Assembly: GCF_001983105.1 (NCBI RefSeq)
Contig: NZ_MOMC01000065.1
Location: forward strand, 30,298-43,980
Length of the DNA: 13,683 nt
Direction of reading: 5' to 3'
Source of the DNA: Pseudofrankia asymbiotica
GTDB lineage: Bacteria; Actinomycetota; Actinomycetes; Frankiales; Frankiaceae
The number at the start of each line of letters is the position of its first letter. Position 1 is the first letter of the stretch. Position numbers and translations under genes: made by a program. A model generated the notes under the pieces. It ran no database searches. It had not been told where the DNA came from and saw only the letters and a program-made list of their open reading frames with translations. Positions 5,437 through 11,688 of the stretch are shown here, piece by piece.

Positions 5437-7662
5437 GTGCGCCGGATCGCAGAGTTCGTGCTTCACCATCGCAGACTTGTATTGGTCGGATGGCTTCTCA
5501 TCGTGGTCGCCGGCATCGCGCTGACCGGCCCGGCCAACGATCGCCTTGTCATTGACTTTTCGTTGCCGGGACAACCAGGCACCGAGACGGCGAACCAGAT
5601 CGACAAGGAGTTCACCTCCGGCGGCAAGACGTCGCCCTACATCGTCACCGTCACCATGCCCGAGGGCCAGGTCGTCACCGGGCGGGAGGACTCCGTCGGG
5701 CAGGCGTTCGCCGCGGTGCAGCGGCAGGTGCCGGAGACCCGGGTGGTCGACGAGGCGAACACCGGAGACAAGGCCTTCCGCACCAAGGATGACCGCACCT
5801 CCTATGCCCTCGTCTTCTATCGGTTCCTGCACGACCCGACGGCGACGTTTCCGACGGACGCGATCAGGACGGCGCTGACGGACGCGGCTCCCCCGGGCGC
5901 GACGGTCGGCGTGACCGGCCAGGACGCCCTGGCCGTCGGCGACTCGGACGGTGGCGGCGCCGGCGTGTTCGCCGAGGTCCTGCTCGGCGCCGTCGGCGCG
6001 CTGGCGGTGCTCGCCTTCGTCTTCGCGTCGTTCCTGGCGTTCCTGCCGCTGGTCGTGGCGGCCGCCTCGATCCTGACCACCTTCATCCTGCTGCTGCCGT
6101 TGACCTACCTCACCGATGTCTCGTTCATCGTCGAGTTCCTGGTCGCCCTCATCGGTCTCGGCGTCGCGATCGACTACTCGCTCATCCTGGTCACCCGCTG
6201 GCGCGAGGAGCGGGACCGCGGCCGCGACAACCACGATGCCGTCGTGGTCGCCATGCAGACGGCCGGTCACGCGGTGATGTTCAGCGGCATCACGGTGGCG
6301 ATCGGGCTGCTGGCGCTGGTGGTGCTCCCCGTACCGTTCATGCGCAGCATCGGACTGGGCGGCGCGCTGATCCCCCTGGCCAGCGTGTTCACGACGCTGA
6401 CGCTGACGCCGGCGATTCTCGGCGGGATCGGCCCCAAGGTCGACTGGCCCAAGATCCGGCACGAGAACCGAGCCGGGCGGGCCTGGACCCGGTGGGCCAA
6501 GGCCGTGGTGCGGCGCAGGATCATCGCGGCGGGGGCGGCCCTGCTGGCCCTCGGCCTGCTCATCGCCGCGTTCGCCGGCATCAAGATCGGCCTTGCCTCG
6601 TCCGAGTCCCTGGCCAAGAACGGCCCGGCCTACACGGCTCTCCAGACGCTGAAGGACGGCGGCGTGCCGACCGGTGTCCTGACGCCGATGGAGGTGCTGG
6701 TCGACACGCCACAGGCGCAGTCGGTCGCCAAGGCCGTGGGTGACGTGCCCGGCGTCGATCGGGCCGTGGTGGCGACCGGTGCCGGACAGACCGCCGCCGG
6801 GCACAGCATCGTGGTCGTGATCCCGGAGGCGGAGACCGTCAACTCGTCGTCGATCGGACCGGTGCGCAAGGTCAAGACGGCTGTCGCCGATCTGCCCGGC
6901 GTCGTCGGCGTCGCCGGGATCGGCGCGGACCAGATCGACTTCCTGAAGGCCGTCTACGGCAACTTCCCACTGATGATCACGATCATCGCGCTGCTGACGT
7001 TCGTGCTTCTCGCCCGCGCCTTCCGATCGATCCTGCTCCCGATCAAGGCGGTTCTCCTCAACCTGCTCACCCTGGGCGCGACTCTCGGCTTCATGGTGCT
7101 GTTCTGGCAGAACGGGTACGGATCCAGCGCGATCTTCGGCGTGCACGCCACTGGAGCGGTGACCTTCTGGATCCCGCTGATGGTCTTCGCGTTCCTGTTC
7201 GGCCTGTCGATGGACTACGAGGTGTTCATCCTGTCCCGCGTCCGGGAGGAGTACGACCGGACGGGAGACACGAACGGCGCCGTCGTCGAGGGAATCGGGC
7301 GCACCGGCCGGCTGGTGACCAGTGCCGCGCTGATCCTGTTCCTGGCGTTCATCGCGCTCGCCACCGGGCCGGGCACCGACCTGAAGACGTTCGCGACGGC
7401 GTTGGGCTTCGGCATCCTGCTCGACGCGACCATCGTTCGGTCGGTGCTGGTGCCCGCGCTCGTGTCGTTGTTCGGCCAGTGGAACTGGTGGCTGCCCGAC
7501 TGGGCGGCCAAGGTGCTTCGCGTACCGCCCTCACGCCCGGTCGTCCCGGCCACCGCCACCGCCACCGCCACCGCGGGCGCGGGTGCCGGGGCTGCCGACA
7601 CCGACGCCGTGGCGGTCCCCGAGCCACGGGGTGAGGCCAGCCCGTCCGAGGTAACCGACTAG
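5437..7662 (+). CDS. MMPL-family (RND superfamily) membrane transporter
   Basis: A 741-residue protein with the two-fold RND layout. It has one N-terminal membrane helix (about 13-31) and a large external loop (about 35-170). Membrane helices about 175-340 carry 'GVAIDYSLILVTRWREE' (Asp246-Tyr247). A second external loop and helices from about 505 to 690 carry 'FGLSMDYEVFILSRVREEYD' (Asp593-Tyr594). These Asp-Tyr pairs are the proton-relay positions of the MMPL family, which exports lipids or other hydrophobic compounds using the proton gradient. The GTG start follows GGGGAG (5427-5432). The C-terminal tail is low-complexity (Ala-Thr and Gly-Ala repeats from about residue 705), partly encoded by (GCCACC)4 at 7549-7572. 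The gene stands alone, with no regulator next to it, so the substrate cannot be inferred. Confidence 0.95.
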   Translation: MRRIAEFVLHHRRLVLVGWLLIVVAGIALTGPANDRLVIDFSLPGQPGTETANQIDKEFTSGGKTSPYIVTVTMPEGQVVTGREDSVGQAFAAVQRQVPETRVVDEANTGDKAFRTKDDRTSYALVFYRFLHDPTATFPTDAIRTALTDAAPPGATVGVTGQDALAVGDSDGGGAGVFAEVLLGAVGALAVLAFVFASFLAFLPLVVAAASILTTFILLLPLTYLTDVSFIVEFLVALIGLGVAIDYSLILVTRWREERDRGRDNHDAVVVAMQTAGHAVMFSGITVAIGLLALVVLPVPFMRSIGLGGALIPLASVFTTLTLTPAILGGIGPKVDWPKIRHENRAGRAWTRWAKAVVRRRIIAAGAALLALGLLIAAFAGIKIGLASSESLAKNGPAYTALQTLKDGGVPTGVLTPMEVLVDTPQAQSVAKAVGDVPGVDRAVVATGAGQTAAGHSIVVVIPEAETVNSSSIGPVRKVKTAVADLPGVVGVAGIGADQIDFLKAVYGNFPLMITIIALLTFVLLARAFRSILLPIKAVLLNLLTLGATLGFMVLFWQNGYGSSAIFGVHATGAVTFWIPLMVFAFLFGLSMDYEVFILSRVREEYDRTGDTNGAVVEGIGRTGRLVTSAALILFLAFIALATGPGTDLKTFATALGFGILLDATIVRSVLVPALVSLFGQWNWWLPDWAAKVLRVPPSRPVVPATATATATAGAGAGAADTDAVAVPEPRGEASPSEVTD

Positions 7663-7687
7663 CCCTTCGCCACAGCACAGTCCGCAC

Positions 7688-7731
7688 CGCACAGTCCGCA
7701 CCGGAGGTCGTCCGCCGGTGCGGACTGTGCG
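7688..7731 (+). terminator. Hairpin 1 of the repeat array, likely terminator of the MMPL gene
   Basis: A 17-bp perfect stem pairs 7688-7704 with 7715-7731 around a 10-base loop, and TTTCAA follows. It begins 26 bases after the MMPL stop. Confidence 0.6.
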
Positions 7732-7779
7732 TTTCAACAGTCCGCACCCTTCAGTCCGCACCGCTCAGTCCGCTCCATT

Positions 7780-7815
7780 CAGTCCGCACCGGAGGTCGTC
7801 CGCCGGTGCGGACTG
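7780..7815 (+). terminator. Hairpin 2 of the repeat array
   Basis: A 13-bp perfect stem pairs 7780-7792 with 7803-7815, with the same loop as hairpin 1 and TTTCA a few bases after it. It could be a back-up terminator that isolates the glutamate transport locus from the MMPL gene. Confidence 0.5.
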
Positions 7816-8020
7816 TGCGTTTCACGGCAGGGCGGACGTCGGGCCCGGGCGGCTGGTTCCAGCGGGCCGGCGTCGACCGCGACGGCGACACGGCGACGGC
7901 GAGTTCGGTGAGCCGCGGCGTCCGACGCCGCGCGCCCATGTCAGCACCGGCGTCCGCGTTCCGCGGTTCCCGCTTTCGCGCACACCTTTCCTGAACGCGA
8001 TTCTTCGCGAAATAGCCGCA

Positions 8021-8042
8021 GATCTGTCGCGAACCGGACAGC
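8021..8042. promoter_or_regulatory. Dyad site 1 (CTGTC-N8-GACAG)
   Basis: This 22-base segment beginning GATCTGTCGCGA and ending GGACAGC is matched at 19 of 22 positions by 8125-8146. Both copies keep the inverted arms CTGTC and GACAG with 8 bases between them, as expected for a dimeric regulator's operator. The copies are 104 bases apart, near ten helical turns. Confidence 0.4.
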
Positions 8043-8088
8043 ATTCAGTGGCGGGGCCGTCGGCGGCTGGAGCAGGGCCGCCCGAAGA

Positions 8089-8121
8089 AGTAAAAGAGGA
8101 GTAAGGGAGCAGTAAAGAAAC
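8089..8121. promoter_or_regulatory. Three helically phased 11-base repeats (possible regulator binding site)
   Basis: AGTAAAAGAGG, AGTAAGGGAGC and AGTAAAGAAAC follow one another with an exact 11-base period, in a purine-rich, AT-richer island. Period 11 is the pattern of OmpR-type response regulator sites, including GlnR half-sites (GTnAC-n6-GAAAC). The GTAA core with six-base spacing resembles GlnR sites, but the final C is missing. It lies about 50 bases upstream of the possible -35. The regulator's identity is inference. Confidence 0.45.
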
Positions 8122-8124
8122 AAG

Positions 8125-8146
8125 GATCTGTCGCGATCTGGACAGC
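8125..8146. promoter_or_regulatory. Dyad site 2 (CTGTC-N8-GACAG), near the putative promoter
   Basis: This is the second copy of the dyad, with arms at 8128-8132 and 8141-8145. It overlaps a TGGACA hexamer (8139-8144) that could serve as a -35, so a bound protein could block or recruit polymerase. Confidence 0.4.
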
Positions 8147-8171
8147 GGTCGGCGGTGGCGTCACCTATCTT
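8139..8171 (+). promoter_or_regulatory. Possible promoter of gluB1
   Basis: TATCTT (8166-8171) fits the actinobacterial -10 pattern TAnnnT. TGGACA (8139-8144) resembles a -35, but the 21-base spacing is too long for a standard promoter, so only the -10 is reasonably suggestive. Transcription from here would give a leader of about 260 bases. Confidence 0.25.
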
Positions 8172-8206
8172 GGGCGAAGCTCGAAGATCTCAAACAAACC
8201 TTCAAA

Positions 8207-8312
8207 GAGGACGACGGGTAAGGGCACTCGCGCGGGCTTTTTTTCGGGAAATCGCGACCCACGGCTGCGCCCTGCCCGGGAAATCCCGTTTTCGCGCCCT
8301 CGAACGCCATTC
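8207..8312 (+). promoter_or_regulatory. Leader element, copy 1 (upstream of gluB1)
   Basis: It starts with GAGGACGACGGG (8207-8218), then AAGG..ACTC.CGCGGGC, and ends with GTTTTCGCGCCCTCGAACG and CCATTC (8288-8312). The same blocks, in the same order and at nearly the same distance (81 versus 76 bases between block starts), occur upstream of gluA at 9627-9729. It is non-coding in all frames that I checked. A structured RNA or shared regulatory leader is plausible. I do not recognise a known riboswitch. Confidence 0.5.
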
Positions 8313-8439
8313 AGCCACTGGCCGCACGCGCCATCGCCCTCAGGGCGCCGGGCGCGTAGCCCCGGTCCGGCGAGCTGGAAGGCTCGCGAATTTTCACCCG
8401 CCGCGGCCCCGCGCGGGGAAACAGCAGGAAGGGAACCCC

Positions 8440-9369
8440 ATGTTCAGACCATCCCGCCTCTCGGCGCGCGTGTCATCCGTCGCGGTCGGCCTGGCCGCCG
8501 CGCTGGCGCTCGCCGCATGCGGCGGCAGCGGTGGGGACCCCGGGCCGGCGGCTGTCGGGACCGCCGCGGCGGCCGGTGGCTACAAGCTGACCCAGGCCAC
8601 GGACATCCCGGCCAGCCCGACGCTCGACAAGATCCGCAAGCGCGGACAGATCCTCGTCGGCACCAAGTACGACCAGCCACTGTTCGGCCTCCAGAACCCG
8701 ACCAACTCGAAGATCGAAGGCTTCGACACCGAGATCGCACGACTCCTCTCGATCCGGATCTTCGGCAGCCCCGACAAGGTCAAGTTCACCGAGACCGTCT
8801 CCAAGAACCGCGAACCGTTCATCCAGCAGGGCAAGGTAGACGTCGTCATCGCCACCTACACGATCAACGACGCACGCAAAAAGCTCGTCGACTTCGCCGG
8901 CCCCTACTACACCGCCGGCCAGGACATCATGGTCAAATCCGACAACACCACCATCAAGAGCGTCACCGACCTCAACGGCAAGAAAGTCTGCACCGTCGAA
9001 GGCTCCACCTCCGAGAAGAACCTGCGAGCCCAGGCCCCAACCGCCGAGGTCGTCCTCGTCGACACCTACAGCTCCTGCGCCGAACAGCTCCTTGACGGCA
9101 GGGTCGACGCCGAGACCACCGACAACGTCGTCCTGCTCGGCCTCATCTCACAACACAAGGACGACCTCAAACTCGTCGGCAAGACCTTCACCACCGAGCC
9201 CTACGGCATCGGCCTGACCAAGGGCGACGACGCCTTCCGCACCTTCGTCAACGACACCCTCCAAGAGACCTACCAGAACGGCGACTGGGCCAAGGCCTTC
9301 CAGTCCACCGTCGGCAAGGTCGCACCCACCGTCCCCACCACACCAACCCTCGACCGCTACACCGCCTGA
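8440..9369 (+). CDS. gluB: Glutamate-type ABC transporter substrate-binding lipoprotein, copy 1
   Basis: A 309-residue lipoprotein. The signal peptide (residues 1-26) ends in the lipobox LAAC, with Cys27 as the lipidated residue. A Gly/Ala linker leads to a type 3 solute-binding fold. Characteristic GluB segments are 'RGQILVGTKYDQPLFGLQNP', 'GFDTEIARLL', 'KNREPFIQQGKVDVVIATYT', 'DFAGPYYTAGQDIMV', the Cys pair in 'KKVCTVEGSTSEKN' and 'YSSCAEQL' (likely disulfide), and 'DAETTDNVVLLG'. It captures glutamate or a related amino acid outside the membrane for GluACD. I chose ATG 8440 because it directly precedes the signal peptide and follows AGGAAGGG. From Tyr48 to the stop it is identical in DNA sequence to the second copy at 10717-11658, while signal peptide and leader differ. 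A strong hairpin follows 12 bases after the stop. Confidence 0.95.
   Translation: MFRPSRLSARVSSVAVGLAAALALAACGGSGGDPGPAAVGTAAAAGGYKLTQATDIPASPTLDKIRKRGQILVGTKYDQPLFGLQNPTNSKIEGFDTEIARLLSIRIFGSPDKVKFTETVSKNREPFIQQGKVDVVIATYTINDARKKLVDFAGPYYTAGQDIMVKSDNTTIKSVTDLNGKKVCTVEGSTSEKNLRAQAPTAEVVLVDTYSSCAEQLLDGRVDAETTDNVVLLGLISQHKDDLKLVGKTFTTEPYGIGLTKGDDAFRTFVNDTLQETYQNGDWAKAFQSTVGKVAPTVPTTPTLDRYTA
8581..9367 (+). repeat. 787-base direct repeat, copy 1 (within gluB1)
   Basis: It is identical base for base, by reading, to 10870-11656 (offset 2289). It begins at the Tyr48 codon and ends at the first base of the stop codon (TGA here, TAA in the other copy). Both flanks diverge at once, apart from weak similarity of the signal peptide regions. 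See copy 2. Confidence 0.95.
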
Positions 9370-9380
9370 CCGCGGTCTCG

Positions 9381-9429
9381 ACGTAGGCCAGCCTGGTCGC
9401 CCGCAGGGGGCGACCGGGCTGGCCTACGT
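9381..9429 (+). terminator. Strong 22-bp hairpin between gluB1 and gluA
   Basis: Arms 9381-9402 and 9408-9429 pair over 22 positions (one G-U) around a 5-base loop. No T-run follows. It lies 12 bases after the gluB1 stop. It could be a terminator or attenuator, or a 3' cap that stabilises the gluB1 mRNA, which would make binding protein more abundant than the ATPase. Confidence 0.75.
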
Positions 9430-9626
9430 GGGTGAGGTGGGCCGGGTGGGCCAGGTGCGTCCAGGCGGGCCACCAGCGGCCAGGTTAAGTCACGGTCCGG
9501 CTTCCTCAATTTTTTCTCAGGCAACGGGACCGCTGGGCACGGGGTTCCCTATGGTCTCCACAACAACACCGCGGCCGCCGGATCCTTTCCGTCTCACCTG
9601 GGGACGAGGTTCCGGACCATCGCCGG
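9430..9626 (+). promoter_or_regulatory. Region upstream of gluA with a possible promoter
   Basis: There is no gene here. A T6 tract lies near 9511-9516. TATGGT (9550-9555) fits a -10, and GGGACC (9526-9531) is a weak -35 candidate 18 bases upstream. A promoter here would let gluA and the following genes be transcribed independently of gluB1, with a leader of about 190 bases. Confidence 0.3.
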
Positions 9627-9729
9627 GAGGACGACGGGAAGGCTACTCTCGCGGGCCGTTCCCGACGGCCACGCAAACGACTCGACCATGCCGTGAACAT
9701 CTGTTTTCGCATGCCCTCGGACGTCATTC
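9627..9729 (+). promoter_or_regulatory. Leader element, copy 2 (upstream of gluA)
   Basis: It contains GAGGACGACGGG (9627-9638), AAGG..ACTCTCGCGGGC, then GTTTTCGCATGCCCTCGGAC and GTCATTC (9703-9729), matching the element upstream of gluB1. CGGGAA (9635-9640) and TTCCCG (9659-9664) can form a stem. The element ends three bases before the AAAGGAGGT ribosome site (9732-9740) of gluA, so it could control initiation there. Confidence 0.5.
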
Positions 9730-9750
9730 GGAAAGGAGGTCAGGACAGCC

Positions 9751-10530
9751 ATGTCCCTGGCACCGCAGGCATCGGCTCCGCCGGCCTCGACAAGTCAGCC
9801 GCTGATAGTGCTGGACAAGGTCTGCAAGTCGTTCGGTTCCCACGAGGTTCTCCACGACATCGACCTGACGGTTGACCGCGGCGAGGTCGTGGTGGTCATC
9901 GGGCCGTCCGGGTCCGGGAAGTCGACGCTGTGCCGCTGCATCAACCGGATGGAGGTCGCCAGCTCGGGCAGCATCACCCTCGACGGGGTCCCGCTGCCCC
10001 AGGAGGGCCGGGCGCTGGCCCGGCTACGGGCGCAGGTGGGCATGGTCTTCCAGTCCTTCAACCTGTTCAGCCACCGCAACGTGCTGGACAACGTCACCCT
10101 GGCACCGATCAAGGTCCGGGGAATCCCGCGCAAGCAGGCCGAGGCGACGGCCCGCGAGCTCCTCGACCGGGTGGGTATCGGGGACAAGGCCGACCAGTTG
10201 CCGGCCCAGCTGAGTGGCGGCCAGCAGCAGCGGGCCGCGATCGCCCGGGCACTGGCGATGGAGCCCAAGGTCATGCTCTTCGACGAGCCCACGTCAGCCC
10301 TCGACCCCGAGATGATCAACGAGGTTCTCGACGTGATGCGCGAGCTCGCGGCGTCGGGAATGACGATGGTCGTGGTCACCCATGAGATGGGATTCGCCCG
10401 CACCGTCGCCAACCGGGTGGTCTTCATGGACGGCGGCCGCATCGTCGAGACGGCGCCGCCGGAGGAGTTCTTCGCGAACCCGAAATCGGAACGCGCCAGG
10501 GATTTCCTCGGCAAGGTTCTCAGCCACTGA
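9751..10530 (+). CDS. gluA: ABC transporter ATP-binding protein, polar amino acid (glutamate) type
   Basis: A 259-residue cytoplasmic ATPase of the GlnQ/GluA type. Motifs in order are Walker [10 protein letters not shown] (51-59), Q-loop Gln101 in '[11 protein letters not shown]', signature LSGGQQQR (154-161), Walker B VMLFDE (174-179), D-loop 'SALD', and H-loop His211 in 'VVTHEMGFA'. All catalytic residues are present. The ~17-residue N-terminal extension rich in Ala/Pro/Ser is longer than in typical GluA. ATG 9751 follows a near-perfect AAAGGAGGT ten bases upstream. It energises uptake through the GluC/GluD permeases encoded downstream. It is placed between two gluB copies rather than at the head of the operon, as is usual for gluABCD. 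Confidence 0.96.
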   Translation: MSLAPQASAPPASTSQPLIVLDKVCKSFGSHEVLHDIDLTVDRGEVVVVIGPSGSGKSTLCRCINRMEVASSGSITLDGVPLPQEGRALARLRAQVGMVFQSFNLFSHRNVLDNVTLAPIKVRGIPRKQAEATARELLDRVGIGDKADQLPAQLSGGQQQRAAIARALAMEPKVMLFDEPTSALDPEMINEVLDVMRELAASGMTMVVVTHEMGFARTVANRVVFMDGGRIVETAPPEEFFANPKSERARDFLGKVLSH

Positions 10531-10550
10531 CCGGCCCCGGGTGACGCTCT

Positions 10551-10578
10551 CCGGTGCTCGGCCCCTCCTCGGCACCGG
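10551..10578 (+). other. Weak hairpin after gluA
   Basis: CCGGTGC (10551-10557) and GCACCGG (10572-10578) form a 7-bp stem with a 14-base loop, 20 bases after the gluA stop. It may be a weak terminator or processing site. The remaining bases to 10700 show nothing I can name. Confidence 0.3.
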
Positions 10579-10716
10579 AATCGGCATCTCCACCGGAAAC
10601 GACGCCGACCACTGAACTCGTCGGCCAGAAATTTGACCCGTAGTTCGGAAAAGAGTCACCCGCAGTTTCTCCACCCCGCCGGACGTCCGCGCGGGGAACT
10701 ATCAGGGAGGAAGAGA

Positions 10717-11658
10717 ATGCTTGGAAGATCCCGTATCTCGACACGCCTGTCGGCCGTCGCGGTCGGCGTGGCCGCCGCGCTCACGCTGACGCTCGCCGCC
10801 TGCGGTGACAGTGACGACGGTGGTGGCCCGGGTGCGGCCCCCGCCGGCGGTGCCACCTCGGCCGGCGGTTACAAGCTGACCCAGGCCACGGACATCCCGG
10901 CCAGCCCGACGCTCGACAAGATCCGCAAGCGCGGACAGATCCTCGTCGGCACCAAGTACGACCAGCCACTGTTCGGCCTCCAGAACCCGACCAACTCGAA
11001 GATCGAAGGCTTCGACACCGAGATCGCACGACTCCTCTCGATCCGGATCTTCGGCAGCCCCGACAAGGTCAAGTTCACCGAGACCGTCTCCAAGAACCGC
11101 GAACCGTTCATCCAGCAGGGCAAGGTAGACGTCGTCATCGCCACCTACACGATCAACGACGCACGCAAAAAGCTCGTCGACTTCGCCGGCCCCTACTACA
11201 CCGCCGGCCAGGACATCATGGTCAAATCCGACAACACCACCATCAAGAGCGTCACCGACCTCAACGGCAAGAAAGTCTGCACCGTCGAAGGCTCCACCTC
11301 CGAGAAGAACCTGCGAGCCCAGGCCCCAACCGCCGAGGTCGTCCTCGTCGACACCTACAGCTCCTGCGCCGAACAGCTCCTTGACGGCAGGGTCGACGCC
11401 GAGACCACCGACAACGTCGTCCTGCTCGGCCTCATCTCACAACACAAGGACGACCTCAAACTCGTCGGCAAGACCTTCACCACCGAGCCCTACGGCATCG
11501 GCCTGACCAAGGGCGACGACGCCTTCCGCACCTTCGTCAACGACACCCTCCAAGAGACCTACCAGAACGGCGACTGGGCCAAGGCCTTCCAGTCCACCGT
11601 CGGCAAGGTCGCACCCACCGTCCCCACCACACCAACCCTCGACCGCTACACCGCCTAA
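10717..11658 (+). CDS. gluB: Glutamate-type ABC transporter substrate-binding lipoprotein, copy 2
   Basis: A 313-residue lipoprotein paralogue of the protein at 8440-9369. Its signal peptide differs at many positions and ends in LAAC with lipidated Cys29, followed by a different Asp/Gly-rich linker. From Tyr52 to the C-terminus all 262 residues match copy 1, as does every base of the DNA. I chose ATG 10717 because AGGGAGGA (10704-10711) lies six bases upstream and the signal peptide starts there. An upstream in-frame start at 10633 would place 28 non-signal residues first. It is only 30 bases from gluC with no hairpin between them, so this copy is probably co-transcribed with the permeases. 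Since the mature receptors are identical, the two copies can differ only in expression, export and linker. Confidence 0.95.
   Translation: MLGRSRISTRLSAVAVGVAAALTLTLAACGDSDDGGGPGAAPAGGATSAGGYKLTQATDIPASPTLDKIRKRGQILVGTKYDQPLFGLQNPTNSKIEGFDTEIARLLSIRIFGSPDKVKFTETVSKNREPFIQQGKVDVVIATYTINDARKKLVDFAGPYYTAGQDIMVKSDNTTIKSVTDLNGKKVCTVEGSTSEKNLRAQAPTAEVVLVDTYSSCAEQLLDGRVDAETTDNVVLLGLISQHKDDLKLVGKTFTTEPYGIGLTKGDDAFRTFVNDTLQETYQNGDWAKAFQSTVGKVAPTVPTTPTLDRYTA
10870..11656 (+). repeat. 787-base direct repeat, copy 2 (within gluB2)
   Basis: This is the partner of 8581-9367, in the same orientation and 2289 bases away. The boundaries coincide with the start of the mature domain and the stop codon. Recombination between the copies would delete gluA and fuse gluB1's signal peptide to gluB2's body directly in front of gluC. 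Confidence 0.95.
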
Positions 11659-11688
11659 CCACCGCACCCGGCCCGTTCGGAGCCCACC

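Larger units (their letters stand above)
7678..7824. repeat. Array of 14-base direct repeats with two identical 45-base hairpin units
   Basis: The 11-mer CAGTCCGCACC occurs at 7678, 7692, 7738, 7752 and 7780, with a one-base variant (CAGTCCGCTCC) at 7766. Neighbouring copies are exactly 14 bases apart (7678/7692 and 7738/7752/7766/7780). Its reverse complement occurs at 7717 and 7805. A 45-base unit (7692-7736 and 7780-7824) is repeated without change and contains the inverted copy. The spacing is too short and the spacers too small for CRISPR. It starts 16 bases after the MMPL stop. Possible roles are tandem terminators, a protein-binding array or a dispersed intergenic repeat. Confidence 0.8.
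7825..8439 (+). other. Long gene-free regulatory region upstream of gluB1
   Basis: This is 615 bases without a believable gene. The gluB1 frame stays open to a GTG at 8155, but that extension lacks coding character and would bury the signal peptide. Bases 7825-7990 hold nothing I can name. Bases 7990-8440 are rich in signals: two CTGTC-N8-GACAG dyads, three phased 11-base repeats, a possible promoter, a leader element shared with gluA and a T7 run (8238-8244). The last ~38 bases before gluB1 resemble those before gluB2 (both contain CCGCGCGGGGAA followed by CAG and a purine-rich ribosome site), so the paralogues share an ancestral leader end. Confidence 0.6.

Noticed and set aside
5398..7146. 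A 582-codon open frame on the minus strand opposite the MMPL gene
   Set aside because: Its translation is low-complexity (Arg, Asp, Glu, Gln, Gly, His), the mirror of GC-rich codons. The plus-strand MMPL protein has full family motifs.
7678..7824. CRISPR array
   Set aside because: The repeated core is 11 bases with only 3-base spacers, includes inverted copies, and no cas genes are near.
8231..8244. Intrinsic terminator ending in the T7 run upstream of gluB1
   Set aside because: No stem immediately before the T-run; CGGGC pairs only with a downstream segment, so it is not a standard terminator.
8155..8439. In-frame extension of gluB1 to a GTG at 8155
   Set aside because: It would place about 95 basic residues before a clear lipoprotein signal peptide. 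The region carries regulatory repeats instead.
8207..8439. Known riboswitch (glutamine, glycine, TPP, cobalamin, c-di-AMP) in the gluB1 leader
   Set aside because: I could not match the conserved core of any of these by eye, so I left it as an unnamed leader element.
10633..10716. In-frame extension of gluB2 to 10633
   Set aside because: It adds 28 residues ahead of a complete lipoprotein signal; the ribosome site AGGGAGGA fits 10717.
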